NCBI RefSeq assembly: GCF_003584135.1
Contig: NZ_QXFI01000031.1
Span: 103,989-167,988, forward strand
Reading direction: 5' to 3'
From: Flagellimonas pelagia
GTDB taxonomy: Bacteria; Bacteroidota; Bacteroidia; Flavobacteriales; Flavobacteriaceae
Length of the DNA stretch: 64,000 nucleotides
The notes beneath the pieces are model-generated. The model made no database searches and was not told where the DNA came from. It saw only the letters and a list, made by a program, of their open reading frames with translations. Numbering within the stretch: the stretch's first letter is position 1; every line of letters starts with the position of its first letter. Positions 46,828-56,774 of the stretch are shown here, one piece after another. Both the position numbers and the translations under genes were made by a program.

Positions 46828-47922
46828 ATGAAAAAAATAATATCACTTGCCCCTGGAAGAACATGTCTGTTCGGAGATCATCAGGATTACCTGGGTCTGC
46901 CTGTCATTGCATGTGCCATTAGCAGGAGAATAAAATTAACGGCTGTTGAGAATGGACTACAGGTTTTTAATATCAACAAACCGGATATCAACCAAAAAAG
47001 GATCATCCCTATAAATGGAAACCTTGAGAACATAGAAAAGGGAGATCATCTATTGCATGCCCTAAAAGTTCTTAGGCGTTACAATTGTGTACCCGATAAA
47101 GGTTATGATATAGAGATAAAGGGAAATTTACCAATCAATGCAGGCACATCAAGCTCTTCCGCTGTTGTCGTGTCCTGGGTCAACTTTTTGATCGAAGCCT
47201 TTGGGATCGATGCAGAGGTGACACCGGAACTGATCTCCCAGTTATCCTATGAGTCGGAAGTATTGGAACAAAAGGCCCCGGGAGGCAAAATGGACCAGTA
47301 CAGCATTGGGTTGGGCAACATCGTATTCATTGAAACGGGGGATGACTTTTCATTTGAAGTGATCAATCAACCCTTACAGGGCATTATTATCGGGGAATCA
47401 GGTATTCCCAAGAAAACACTGGGGCTCTTGGGCGAATTAAGGACTAAGGCGAAGTTGTCCATTCAAGCCGTAGAAAGTAAAATCAAGGATTTTGACATCA
47501 AAACCGCCAAAAAGGAGGACCTGGAAAAATACTTGGTCCATGTTCCCGATGATCTGAAAAGCTATTTATACGCGGCCATAACCAATCACGATATAACCCA
47601 AAAGGCACTAACTGAATTCAGAAAACCCCAACCAGATTTTCAAAGGATCGGTGCGCTGATGAACGAACACCATGATATCCTCAAAAACATTTTGAAAATC
47701 ACAGTGCCCAGAATTGACAAAATGATTGAAGGAGCCTTAAATGCGGGCGCCTATGGGGCCAAGATAGTGGGCTCGGGCGGAGGTGGCAGTATTGTGGTAC
47801 TGGCTCCGGAAGAAAGGAAAGAACAGGTAATTGAAGGTATTCTAAATGCAGGGGGAATAGCGGCCTATGAAGTCAGTGTGGACTCCGGGGCAAGAATACT
47901 TGAATCCGTAGCGACCGATTAA
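46828..47922 (+). CDS. GHMP-family sugar-1-kinase (galactokinase-like)
   Basis: 364 residues, cytosolic. Sugar-binding signature PGRTCLFGDHQDYLG (9-23) corresponds to the GRVNLIGEHTDY of galactokinase; the ATP loop is LPINAGTSSSSA (101-112); GGKMDQYSIG near 151 holds the catalytic Asp; KIVGSGGGGSIVVL near the end is motif 3. Phosphorylates C1 of a sugar, giving for example Gal-1-P or GalNAc-1-P; exact sugar not readable. It shares its regulatory region with lacI and may be co-regulated with the distant nucleotidyltransferase, which would turn the sugar-1-phosphate into an NDP-sugar. A hairpin separates it from susC downstream. Confidence 0.88.
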   Translation: MKKIISLAPGRTCLFGDHQDYLGLPVIACAISRRIKLTAVENGLQVFNINKPDINQKRIIPINGNLENIEKGDHLLHALKVLRRYNCVPDKGYDIEIKGNLPINAGTSSSSAVVVSWVNFLIEAFGIDAEVTPELISQLSYESEVLEQKAPGGKMDQYSIGLGNIVFIETGDDFSFEVINQPLQGIIIGESGIPKKTLGLLGELRTKAKLSIQAVESKIKDFDIKTAKKEDLEKYLVHVPDDLKSYLYAAITNHDITQKALTEFRKPQPDFQRIGALMNEHHDILKNILKITVPRIDKMIEGALNAGAYGAKIVGSGGGGSIVVLAPEERKEQVIEGILNAGGIAAYEVSVDSGARILESVATD

Positions 47923-48057
47923 TTTAATAATGATGATCCATTGCCTATTGGAAAACAATCAATTCCAAAAAGGGAGGTGCACTTAAAACCAGAAACAATC
48001 AAATAACAAACTAAAATGAAACATGAAAAAAACCAACGACTCTGAACCGATTTTAGA

Positions 48058-48087
48058 AGCCGGAAAATATTGCGGCATTTTCCGGCT
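48058..48087 (+). terminator. hairpin in the susC leader (terminator or attenuator)
   Basis: Perfect 11-base stem AGCCGGAAAAT / ATTTTCCGGCT with 8-base loop, 136 bases after the kinase stop and 54 before the susC start. It is not followed by a T-tract, so it may be an attenuator or an mRNA-stability element. A 22-codon open frame (ATG at 48023, stop at 48089-48091) runs through the hairpin and could be a leader peptide. Confidence 0.5.
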
Positions 48088-48140
48088 ATAAAACGTGACT
48101 TAAAAATCTCCTAATAACTAATAAATCACCAACGTAAAAT

Positions 48141-51100
48141 ATGAAAAAAAATATGAAACTACTCAGAGGAAAGGGTGTTGGGTTCTATTTTGATTTGAAA
48201 ATAAAGCTGACCGTTTTAGCGATGTTGGTTTTCTTTTTCAATGTAAAGGCAGAAACCTATTCACCAAATGAGAACTCCGTAATTGAGACTGCTCAGCCTC
48301 AAGACAGAGTGATTACGGGTACTGTTACAGATGAAATGGGGGTTCCGCTTCCCGGGGCAACTGTTTTTGTGAAAGGAACCACCACAGGTACCTCAACAGA
48401 TTTTGATGGAAATTACAGCTTGACCATCAAGGGCGGTGCAACCACTATTGTGTTCTCCTATATAGGTTATCTCCCCCAAGAGAAATCGATAGGCAATGAC
48501 TCGGTCATCAATGCCTCCATGGTACCTGACAATACCTTGTTGGACGAAGTTGTAGTGGTCGGCTATGGCACACAAAGAAGAAAAGATATCGCAGGGGCCA
48601 TTTCAACAGTAGAGACCAAGGAGTTGGTACTATCATCATCGCCTTCCATTGGGGATGTACTTAGGGGTAAAGTCTCAGGCTTGCAAATTACCCAGAACAG
48701 TGCTCAACCCGGAGGTGGGTTGAATTTTCAGATCAGGGGTGCGGGGTCGATCAATGCCAGCAACCAACCGCTGATAGTTGTTGACGGGTTTCCAATAACC
48801 GATTTCCAACAACCAGGGACCGGTAATAGGTATAGTGGGGGAACACAAAGTATCTTGAACTCTTTCAACCCCAATGACATTGAATCGATATCCGTTCTAA
48901 AAGATGCCAGTGCCACCTCAATTTATGGGGCCAGAGCTGCAAACGGGGTTATTTTGATCACTACCAAAAAAGGGGTTTCTGGAAAAGTGGAGGTAAGTTA
49001 CTCATCCTCTCTTTCGTTGCAGGCCTATAACGACAATTTTGACGTGTTGAGCCTACAGGAATGGATGAAACTACGAAATGATGCCGCCTATGAAAATTGG
49101 CTTTTCCAAAACAGGGTTGAACCTTATAGTAGTGGCAATACCAGCAGCAGAACTTTGGAAGAGGCCATTGCCAATCCGGTTAATGGAGTAGCATTCACAA
49201 GATTTTATTCAGACGACCAAATAAATAATGCCGGGCAAAGTACCAATTGGCTGGGCTTGGTAACCAGGGACGGTAGTACGCAACAGCATAACCTTTCCTT
49301 AAGGGGAGGTACCGAAACCACCAGATACTTCCTATCAGGTAACTTGTTCGATCAAAAAGGGGTATTGAAGAACTCCGCTTTTGAACGAGCTTCCCTAAGA
49401 TTCAACCTGGATCAAAAACTATATGATTTCCTTTCCGTTGGGATGAACCTCACCATGAGTAGGATCAATAACGACAATAGCCAATTGGGAGGAGATCGCT
49501 ATGAAAATTCGGGACTTCTGAGATCTGCATTGCAATATGGGCCCCATATACAGGCCATTGATGAAAATGGAAATTATCCCATAAATCCTGACAATTCCCA
49601 AGAACCAAACCCATATTCCCTACTTACGATTACAGATAAAGGTGTAATCGACAGGACCCTCACAAACTTTTTTATGGAAGTAAAACCCATAGAAGGTTTG
49701 GTGGCAAGGTTCCAAGCGGGTATGGACCAAGGTTATACCAGTAGAAACACCTATTTGCCCAGAACAACGCTGTACGGTGCTTTGGAAAACGGTAAAGCCA
49801 CAATAGCAAACGAAAAAAAGAACGATGCCCTTTTTGATTTTACCCTGAACTATACCACAACTATCAATGATGACCACCATTTCAATTTCTTGGTAGGTTA
49901 TTCCAGGCAAAAATACAGATCAGAGAGTGCTTCTTCCGGAAACAGTGATTTTATTACCGATGCCTTTCTTTGGAACAACATCAATGCCGGGGCAGGTACC
50001 AAGGTATTGGCCTCAGCCAAGTACGAAAACAACCTTGTATCCTATTTTGGTAGACTGAACTATACCTACAAGGACAGGTATATTTTGTCCTCAACCGTCA
50101 GAAGGGATGGTTCCAGTGTGTTTTCCAGAAACAATAGGTTTGCGGTATTTCCTTCCATCGCCTTGGGTTGGGACATTGCGGGAGAACCCTTTATGAAAGG
50201 GCTTAGTGACAAAATATCCCAATTGAAACTGAGAGTGGGATATGGAGAAACAGGAAATGCCGACATTGGTTCCAACGCCTTCGCTGCGTACTATGCGCAA
50301 CCTGCTTATCTAAACCCTGATGAGTCCATCTTAATCGGAGTGTTTCCATCGCGGTTGGAAAATCCTGACCTGAAATGGGAGACCACAAAAGAAATCAATA
50401 TGGGTCTGGACTTTGAAATTTTGAAAGGTAGGTTGTCCGGGTCTTTCGAAGTCTACAACAAAGAGATTTCGGATTTGTTGCAGATAAAACCCATCAACTC
50501 CTATAATGAGATCAATGAGGTATGGGCAAACGTAGGTTCCACCCAAAGTAAGGGTATGGAATTGACGTTGAATACTACAAATGTCGACACCAAAGATTTT
50601 AAATGGAGAAGTACAATTGTTTTCTCCAAATTCCGGGATAGATGGAAGGAAAGAGCCCCGGATTGGAAACCTAGCATCTACCAAAAAGAGGATGACCCCA
50701 TCCGTGCTAGGTACTCCTACCTGTCTGACGGTGTGATGCAAATCGGTGAAACCGTTCCTGCCCAACCCGATCTTTTCCCCGGACAAATAAAGATCAAGGA
50801 CATCAATGGGTTTTCCAGGGATAATGAAGGAAACCCGATTGTTGATGAAAATGGAAGATTTGTTGCAACAGGGGAACCAGATGGCATTATTGATGAGGCA
50901 GATATCGTTTTAATGGGATCGACCGACCCTGATTTCATAGCTGGTTTCAGTAACAGTTTCCAATATAAAAACTTTCAACTGAACTTCCATTTCAACGGTA
51001 TGTTCGGAAGAGAGATTGTTGATGCCACCGATCTTGCTTTAGGGGTTTCTGCGGATGGTGTATGGCAAAATGGACGTAATGCCCTTCGAAACATTTATGA

Positions 51101-51446
51101 TAGATGGACACCGGACAATCCAACAAACACAAGACCAGCTTCGCATTATGGCTATACTCCATATAGTGCAGGAGACTTCTTCTTGCAAGATGCATGGTTC
51201 ATAAGATTACAAAACCTATCCCTATCCTATACTTTACCTTCCAAATTGACCGGAAAGCTGTTGCACAGTGCGGCCATCAGGTTTGATGCCCAAAACTTGT
51301 TCGTGATCACACCGTTCAAAGGGGTAGATCCTGAAACCAATGGATATGACCCTAGATTACAAGGTACCGACCAAGACCCCACAAACTTGGTGGCTGCGTA
51401 TCCTAATGTAAAGACCTACACACTCGGGATAGATTTAAAATTTTAA
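48141..51446 (+). CDS. SusC/RagA-family TonB-dependent receptor
   Basis: 1101 residues. A long leader (signal near KLTVLAMLVFFFNVKAE, about 22-40), then CarboxypepD_reg-like domain (VITGTVTDEMGVPLPGATVF, about 57), plug (LDEVVVVGYGTQRRKDIAGA and IRGAGSINASNQPLIVVDG) and barrel. No STN domain, in line with control by LacI rather than sigma/FecR. It imports the oligosaccharide held by the SusD lipoprotein encoded six bases downstream. First gene of the glycan operon with SusD, GH109-like, DUF4832-type and PKD genes. Confidence 0.95.
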   Translation: MKKNMKLLRGKGVGFYFDLKIKLTVLAMLVFFFNVKAETYSPNENSVIETAQPQDRVITGTVTDEMGVPLPGATVFVKGTTTGTSTDFDGNYSLTIKGGATTIVFSYIGYLPQEKSIGNDSVINASMVPDNTLLDEVVVVGYGTQRRKDIAGAISTVETKELVLSSSPSIGDVLRGKVSGLQITQNSAQPGGGLNFQIRGAGSINASNQPLIVVDGFPITDFQQPGTGNRYSGGTQSILNSFNPNDIESISVLKDASATSIYGARAANGVILITTKKGVSGKVEVSYSSSLSLQAYNDNFDVLSLQEWMKLRNDAAYENWLFQNRVEPYSSGNTSSRTLEEAIANPVNGVAFTRFYSDDQINNAGQSTNWLGLVTRDGSTQQHNLSLRGGTETTRYFLSGNLFDQKGVLKNSAFERASLRFNLDQKLYDFLSVGMNLTMSRINNDNSQLGGDRYENSGLLRSALQYGPHIQAIDENGNYPINPDNSQEPNPYSLLTITDKGVIDRTLTNFFMEVKPIEGLVARFQAGMDQGYTSRNTYLPRTTLYGALENGKATIANEKKNDALFDFTLNYTTTINDDHHFNFLVGYSRQKYRSESASSGNSDFITDAFLWNNINAGAGTKVLASAKYENNLVSYFGRLNYTYKDRYILSSTVRRDGSSVFSRNNRFAVFPSIALGWDIAGEPFMKGLSDKISQLKLRVGYGETGNADIGSNAFAAYYAQPAYLNPDESILIGVFPSRLENPDLKWETTKEINMGLDFEILKGRLSGSFEVYNKEISDLLQIKPINSYNEINEVWANVGSTQSKGMELTLNTTNVDTKDFKWRSTIVFSKFRDRWKERAPDWKPSIYQKEDDPIRARYSYLSDGVMQIGETVPAQPDLFPGQIKIKDINGFSRDNEGNPIVDENGRFVATGEPDGIIDEADIVLMGSTDPDFIAGFSNSFQYKNFQLNFHFNGMFGREIVDATDLALGVSADGVWQNGRNALRNIYDRWTPDNPTNTRPASHYGYTPYSAGDFFLQDAWFIRLQNLSLSYTLPSKLTGKLLHSAAIRFDAQNLFVITPFKGVDPETNGYDPRLQGTDQDPTNLVAAYPNVKTYTLGIDLKF

Positions 51447-51452
51447 AAAATA

Positions 51453-52931
51453 ATGATTATGAAAAATGTAAAACTAATACTGCTAGGGTTACTGATAAGC
51501 ACAATGTTTGGGTGTGACCCAGAATTGGAATCTATAAATTATGATGAAATCAACCCAGCTATTTTTCCGGCTTCCGAGGCAGATGTGGAAGCTCTTGTGG
51601 TAGCGGCCTACTATCCATTAAGGGGCTCCTGGTGGAATGGAATCCACACCACATCGGAACGCGGGATCATGTTTGTCAATGATGCTACCACGGAAATTCT
51701 TCAGGGAAACTTTGGGGTGCAACAACTGGCAACATTAAGCAGCTATATCCCTACCAGTGAGGGAGTTACCAGATTTTATGACGATTTCTATAACAGGATC
51801 AGTTCCAACACCTTGAGCATCGATCGATTGGAAAATTCCACCGTCAATGAAAACATCAAAAAAAGAGGGATTGCCGAACTCAAATGTGCGAGGGCCTTTT
51901 TAAGCTATGAACTCTTCGACATGTTTGGACCCATCGTGGTGGCACCACTGGAAGTTTTGCAGAACCCATTGATCGAAACACCTTTGGCAAGGCTAAGCCA
52001 TGATGAAATGGTAAGTTTTATTGAGAAGGACCTGTTGGATGCAGCTGCGGATCTACCTTCTCCCTCAGAGGCAGCTTATGGAAGGTTCAGCCAAGGCTTC
52101 GCAAGAATGCTCTTGATCAGGTTATACCTACATGAAAAAAGGTGGGCAGATGTAGAAGCACAGGCCAACGCCATCATGGCAATGAACTATTATGAGTTGA
52201 CCGACGATTATGTGGATATGTTCAGTACAGAATCACAGGCCGACAATAAAGAGGTGATGTTCGCAGTTCCGGCAGATTACGCGGGTACCAGTGAGAACCA
52301 ATGGCAAATGATGGTGTTGCCCTCCAATTATCCTGTTAGAGGCGGATGGGCCACCATACAAAGTTCATGGATGTTCTATGATTCATTCGAGCCCAATGAT
52401 GTTAGAAAAACAAATCTAATAGCTGAATATACAGGAACCGATGGGGTTACCTACAACCGAAGTAATCCTGGAAATGTGATGCAGATGGGTCCCTTACCTT
52501 TAAAAATAGCAGAAGATGCAGATAGGAACACTGCCCTTACCACCGTGGATATCATTTTATACCGATATGCAGATGTGATTCTATCCAAGGCTGAAGCCAT
52601 TGCCAACAAGAATAATGCTCCCAATCAGGAGGCCATAGACCTTGTAAATGTGATTAGGGAACGTGCGAGCCTAGATCCCATTCTATTGGCGGATTTTGCC
52701 ACTATAGATGCATTCAATGAAATGATCCTTGTGGAAAGATCCCATGAATACTGGTGTGAGAACGGGCAATATAGATCAGACCTCATCAGGCACGGAAAGT
52801 TTGTGGAACATTCCATAGAGCTGAACGGCGCGGCAAGTCAAGCGGCCCCATACAAAGAGCTATACCCCTTTTCGCTCCAAAGAATTAGTGAGGGCAAGGG
52901 AGCTTTCTTGCAAAACCCCGGTTACAACTAA
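51453..52931 (+). CDS. SusD/RagB-family outer-membrane lipoprotein
   Basis: 492 residues, lipobox STMFGC. SusD_RagB features: ASEADVEALVVAAYYPLRGS, RGIAELKCARAFLSYELFDM, the carbohydrate-binding middle section, and NVIRERASLDPIL with ERSHEYWCENGQYRSDLIRHG near the C-terminus. Surface capture of the oligosaccharide with the SusC immediately upstream. The ligand is unknown but is likely to contain alpha-linked Gal or GalNAc from the enzymes of the locus. Confidence 0.95.
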   Translation: MIMKNVKLILLGLLISTMFGCDPELESINYDEINPAIFPASEADVEALVVAAYYPLRGSWWNGIHTTSERGIMFVNDATTEILQGNFGVQQLATLSSYIPTSEGVTRFYDDFYNRISSNTLSIDRLENSTVNENIKKRGIAELKCARAFLSYELFDMFGPIVVAPLEVLQNPLIETPLARLSHDEMVSFIEKDLLDAAADLPSPSEAAYGRFSQGFARMLLIRLYLHEKRWADVEAQANAIMAMNYYELTDDYVDMFSTESQADNKEVMFAVPADYAGTSENQWQMMVLPSNYPVRGGWATIQSSWMFYDSFEPNDVRKTNLIAEYTGTDGVTYNRSNPGNVMQMGPLPLKIAEDADRNTALTTVDIILYRYADVILSKAEAIANKNNAPNQEAIDLVNVIRERASLDPILLADFATIDAFNEMILVERSHEYWCENGQYRSDLIRHGKFVEHSIELNGAASQAAPYKELYPFSLQRISEGKGAFLQNPGYN

Positions 52932-52990
52932 TATAATTTGGTTCAGGCATAAAACCATAATTGACAATAAATACAAAGCAACTATAGTAC

Positions 52991-54343
52991 ATGGATTCTA
53001 GAAGAGATTTTATAAAAAAAACCGCAGTATTGGGAGCAGGAGTATCGGTAGTTCCAAGTTTTGTTTTTGGGGCTTCCCCGAACATGGCCAAACTGAACAT
53101 TGGCATGATCGGTGTGGGCCTTAGGGGAACCAATCATTTGGAAAACCTTTTGTTAAGGGATGATGTGAATATAGTTGCCGTTTGCGACATAGATCCGAGC
53201 AGAACAAAACTTGCGATTGAAAAAGTAACGGAAAAGGGTGGTCGAAAACCTTTGGTTTTCGGCAAGGATGAGCTTGACTACAAAAATCTTCTAGCCTTGG
53301 ACAATGTAGAGGCTGTAATAATTGCCACTCCTTGGTTATGGCACACCCGTATGGCCAAGGATGCAATGCGGGCAGGGAAATACACAGGTTTGGAAGTATC
53401 TGCCGCCAATACCCTTGAAGAATGCTGGGATCTCGTGAATACGCACGAAGAAACCGGAGCTCAATTAATGATCTTGGAAAATGTAAACTACCGAAGGGAC
53501 ATATTGGCCGTATTGAACATGGTGAAACAGAACGTGTTTGGGGAATTGGTCCATTTCAGATGTGGGTACCAACATGATCTACGCGAGGTCAAGTTCAATG
53601 ATGGGAAACAGCCCTATGGCGGTGGTGTGGAATTTGGTGAAAAGGCAATTTCAGAGGCAAGATGGAGAACACAACATTCCGTAACCCGAAATGCCGATCT
53701 ATACCCTACACATGGTGTGGGTCCTATTGCCGCTATGTGTGATATCAACAGGGGAAATCGATTTTTGTCCTTAACGTCCCATGCCACAAAAAGTGTAGGT
53801 CTGCACAATTATATTGTCAAGAACGGAGGAGAAAACCACCCCAATGCCAGCGTAAAGTTCAAGCTGGGAGATATTGTGACCACCACAATAGAAACGGCAA
53901 ACGGAGAAACCATCATCGTTACCCACGACACCAATTTGCCAAGACCGTATTCCCTAGGTTTCAGGGTACAGGGGGCAAATGGTCTCTGGGAAGTTGATGG
54001 GAACAGGATCCATATTGCCGGGGTCACGGAGGCACACCATTGGGACAGTGCCGACAAATGGCTGGAAAAATATGACCACCCCCTATGGAAAAAATATGGG
54101 GAGCTGGCCACTGGCGCCGGACATGGAGGTATGGATTTCTTTGTGATCAACGCTTTTGTGGAATCAGCCAAATTAGGGGTAGCACCACCAATGGATGCCT
54201 ATGATGCAGCCGCTTGGAGTTCAATTACACCATTGTCCGAGGTTTCCATTGAAAATAATGGGGAACCACAGGACTTCCCTGATTTCACTAGGGGTAACTG
54301 GATCAAAAGAAAGCCTTATGATTGGATCAAAGACACTTATTAA
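52991..54343 (+). CDS. GH109-like NAD+-dependent alpha-N-acetylgalactosaminidase
   Basis: 450 residues, close to the 444 of the founding GH109 enzyme. Tat-type leader MDSRRDFIKKTAVLGAG, Rossmann GVGLRG (41-46). GH109 hallmarks rather than plain dehydrogenase ones: GLEVSAANTLEECWDLV replaces the EKP motif; ENVNYRRDILAVLNMVKQ, FGELVHFRCGYQHDLRE, TRNADLYPTHGVGPIA and VTHDTNLPRPYS all match blocks I recall from that family. These enzymes use a bound NAD+ to oxidise C3 transiently and cleave alpha-GalNAc. Without a family search, assignment to GH109 is likely but not proven; other Gfo/Idh/MocA activities remain possible. Confidence 0.8.
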   Translation: MDSRRDFIKKTAVLGAGVSVVPSFVFGASPNMAKLNIGMIGVGLRGTNHLENLLLRDDVNIVAVCDIDPSRTKLAIEKVTEKGGRKPLVFGKDELDYKNLLALDNVEAVIIATPWLWHTRMAKDAMRAGKYTGLEVSAANTLEECWDLVNTHEETGAQLMILENVNYRRDILAVLNMVKQNVFGELVHFRCGYQHDLREVKFNDGKQPYGGGVEFGEKAISEARWRTQHSVTRNADLYPTHGVGPIAAMCDINRGNRFLSLTSHATKSVGLHNYIVKNGGENHPNASVKFKLGDIVTTTIETANGETIIVTHDTNLPRPYSLGFRVQGANGLWEVDGNRIHIAGVTEAHHWDSADKWLEKYDHPLWKKYGELATGAGHGGMDFFVINAFVESAKLGVAPPMDAYDAAAWSSITPLSEVSIENNGEPQDFPDFTRGNWIKRKPYDWIKDTY

Positions 54344-54367
54344 TCCACTATTAACCAAGTATACTCT

Positions 54368-55744
54368 ATGAAACATAAATTGATATATCTACTGATTTTG
54401 TGCACAATTGGTTGTGGCGGTGAAAGCAACGGTGAAGTTCCCGTTGATCCGGAGCCAGAACCCGTGGATAACAGTATAAGCAATATAACCTATACTGCTT
54501 CCTATGAGGTCATATCGAATCCGGAAAGGGGATTTATGCACCATTGGGCAGTTGAATCCGAAGGAATGCCGGTCAGTATGGCCATGCTCAACAGTTTGAA
54601 AAACGAAAAGGTCACCATCATCAATCGGATATATTATTTGGACGCATTTAAGGATGCTGACCTGAGTCAAGCCGAGTTGGATTTAATAACCACCGATTTT
54701 GAACGAATGAGAACCGCTGGTATTAAATGTATCCTGCGCTTTGCCTACAACAGTGATCAAAATGAAACGGATGCGCCATTGTCCAGGGTCATTTCGCATT
54801 TGGACCAATTGAAACCCATTTTGACCGACAATTATGATGTGATTGCTTTTGTTCAAGCAGGTTTTATAGGATCTTGGGGAGAATGGTACTACACGACCAA
54901 CAATTTGACCACGCTTGAAAATAAGACAGCTGTACTCAACAAACTATTGGAAGTATTGCCAAAAGAAATCAAGGTACAGGTCAGGACCCCATTGTACAAA
55001 CAGGAGATCTTTAATTATTCCACCGCTATGAATGCAACTGTGGGGTATGGAGACAGCTATATTGCCCGTGTTGGGTTCCACAACGATTGTTTTTTGGCCA
55101 GTCCTGATGACTATGGGACCTATCAGAACATCACCATAGAAAAAGACTACATAAGCAAAGAGGCCCTTTTTGTCCCCACTGGTGGAGAAACCTGTCCCCC
55201 ATCCGGGGTGCCAACCGCCAGTTGCACTACTGCCGATACGGAAATGGCATTGTTGAAATGGACCTATTTGAACCTTGATTATTATGGTCCCGTACTGCAG
55301 GAATGGAGAAACAATGATTGCTTCGAGGATTTTCAAAGAGAGTTGGGGTATCGCCTTTTGTTGAAGACCGCCAGTCTAAAAAAGGAGGTTAAAGCCAATG
55401 GCAATTTTGATTTGGACCTGGTCATGGACAACGCGGGTTTTGCACCTGTGTACAATAAAAAGAATGCCTCTTTGATATTGAAATCCACAAATGACGGGAC
55501 CATCCATAGCAAATCGTTGGACTTTGATGTCAGAAAGGTAGTGCCTGGCGCAGAATACGATTTAACGGAAACCGTGAACCTATCCGGTATACCCGCCGGG
55601 AGCTATACATTGTATTTAAAGATCGAAGACGCTTCCCCATCCTTGAAGGATAGACCCGAATATTCCATTCAATTGGCAAATTCAGGCACTTGGGAGGCCA
55701 GTACCGGCATGAACGAATTATTGCACACACTAATAATCAACTAA
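54368..55744 (+). CDS. DUF4874/DUF4832-type lipoprotein, candidate glycosidase
   Basis: 458 residues, lipobox CTIGC at Cys16 and an acidic Pro-rich linker. The DUF4874-like part begins with SNPERGFMHHW (about 50-60); an (alpha/beta)8-barrel-like half has FVQAGFIGSWGEWYY at 161-175, where Glu172 resembles a catalytic acid of TIM-barrel glycosidases. The DUF4832-like C-terminal half ends in a beta-sandwich (AGSYTLYLKIEDASPSLKDR). No activity is known to me for the family. Its place between GH109-like and PKD genes in a SusC/SusD operon suggests surface glycan cleavage. A second related protein is encoded at 57892. Confidence 0.7.
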   Translation: MKHKLIYLLILCTIGCGGESNGEVPVDPEPEPVDNSISNITYTASYEVISNPERGFMHHWAVESEGMPVSMAMLNSLKNEKVTIINRIYYLDAFKDADLSQAELDLITTDFERMRTAGIKCILRFAYNSDQNETDAPLSRVISHLDQLKPILTDNYDVIAFVQAGFIGSWGEWYYTTNNLTTLENKTAVLNKLLEVLPKEIKVQVRTPLYKQEIFNYSTAMNATVGYGDSYIARVGFHNDCFLASPDDYGTYQNITIEKDYISKEALFVPTGGETCPPSGVPTASCTTADTEMALLKWTYLNLDYYGPVLQEWRNNDCFEDFQRELGYRLLLKTASLKKEVKANGNFDLDLVMDNAGFAPVYNKKNASLILKSTNDGTIHSKSLDFDVRKVVPGAEYDLTETVNLSGIPAGSYTLYLKIEDASPSLKDRPEYSIQLANSGTWEASTGMNELLHTLIIN

Positions 55745-55770
55745 AACCATAATTTCTAAACACATAAGTC

Positions 55771-56616
55771 ATGAAAAAATTCAAGCTTTTATATTGTCTT
55801 TTGGTCGTTTCACTACTTGCAGGTTGTGACTCGGACGATTCCACAAGTTCAGAAAGCAGCATTGTGGCCGACTTCTCATTTACAAGCGATGGAAGTACAT
55901 TTACCTTTACCAACCTATCCCAGGGGGCAACCACGTACCGATGGGATTTTGGCGACCTTTATTTTTATTCCTACGAAGAAAATCCCACCTACACCTATTC
56001 CATTGTTGGTGGCGAGCTAACCGTCACGTTAACGGCAATGAATGAATCCGGTGAGGAGGCCCACGTATCAAAAATGATCAGCGCCCCAGTAATCATCAAT
56101 GCCAATATCGATATTGATGGGGATTTTGAGGATTGGGAAGAGGTACCTGTTTATTATGAATTTACAGGTTCCGTCAAAAAAATGAAGTATTATACCAAAG
56201 GACCCAACATAGACATCTACTTTGAAGGCGGATCGGATATGACTTTGGAGATTACGGACATGCTTTTCAATGTGGATGAAGACAACGGAACAGGATATAA
56301 TGAAACATGGAATATTGGTGCGGAATACCTATTTGAAGGACCACCGGTTTTAGGTTCATGGGGAAGTTTTTACAGTTACCCAGGTGGCAGCGGCGGCTGG
56401 GCATGGGACTGGATAGGACTTGATGGCCACGGTTTTGAATCCTCTGGGGTAATTGCCGTTGATGGCAGCACCAATGCCATAGAAATGAGGTTCCCAAAGA
56501 GCTTTTTCGGGACTGTAGGGGACAGCATTGATTTTGGAATGTGGTTGAATTGGGGTGTTGAGTACTATCCTTCTGATACCGCTGGTCCTGCCCTCAATAT
56601 AGAAATCCAAAAATAG
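55771..56616 (+). CDS. PKD-domain surface lipoprotein, probable glycan-binding
   Basis: 281 residues, lipobox LLAGC. PKD domain at about 33-108 (VADFSFTSDGSTFTFTNLSQ, YRWDFGD, NPTYTYS). The rest begins INANIDIDGDFEDWEEVPVY, a CBM9-like start, with aromatic-rich WAWDWIGLDGHGFESSG. The position after SusD and enzymes is that of SusE/SusF-type surface glycan-binding proteins. Last gene before a strong terminator. Confidence 0.75.
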   Translation: MKKFKLLYCLLVVSLLAGCDSDDSTSSESSIVADFSFTSDGSTFTFTNLSQGATTYRWDFGDLYFYSYEENPTYTYSIVGGELTVTLTAMNESGEEAHVSKMISAPVIINANIDIDGDFEDWEEVPVYYEFTGSVKKMKYYTKGPNIDIYFEGGSDMTLEITDMLFNVDEDNGTGYNETWNIGAEYLFEGPPVLGSWGSFYSYPGGSGGWAWDWIGLDGHGFESSGVIAVDGSTNAIEMRFPKSFFGTVGDSIDFGMWLNWGVEYYPSDTAGPALNIEIQK

Positions 56617-56719
56617 GTCCAGAAACGCAATCAGAACAACTGCATTTCTTGGTTAACAGGAGTGCTATTGATCGGTATCGATTCTGTACATAAATTTTAT
56701 CAAACACATTAGTAACAAT

Positions 56720-56759
56720 AAAACCCTAATAGATCGCTTGAACATTTATTAGGGTTTTT
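56720..56759 (+). terminator. Rho-independent terminator
   Basis: Perfect 12-base stem AAAACCCTAATA / TATTAGGGTTTT with a 15-base loop and a T5 tract. It ends the SusC-SusD-GH109-like-DUF4832-PKD operon, 15 bases before the next gene on the same strand, so that gene depends on read-through or a promoter inside the hairpin region. Confidence 0.88.
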
Positions 56760-56774
56760 ACTTAAAAAGTAGAT

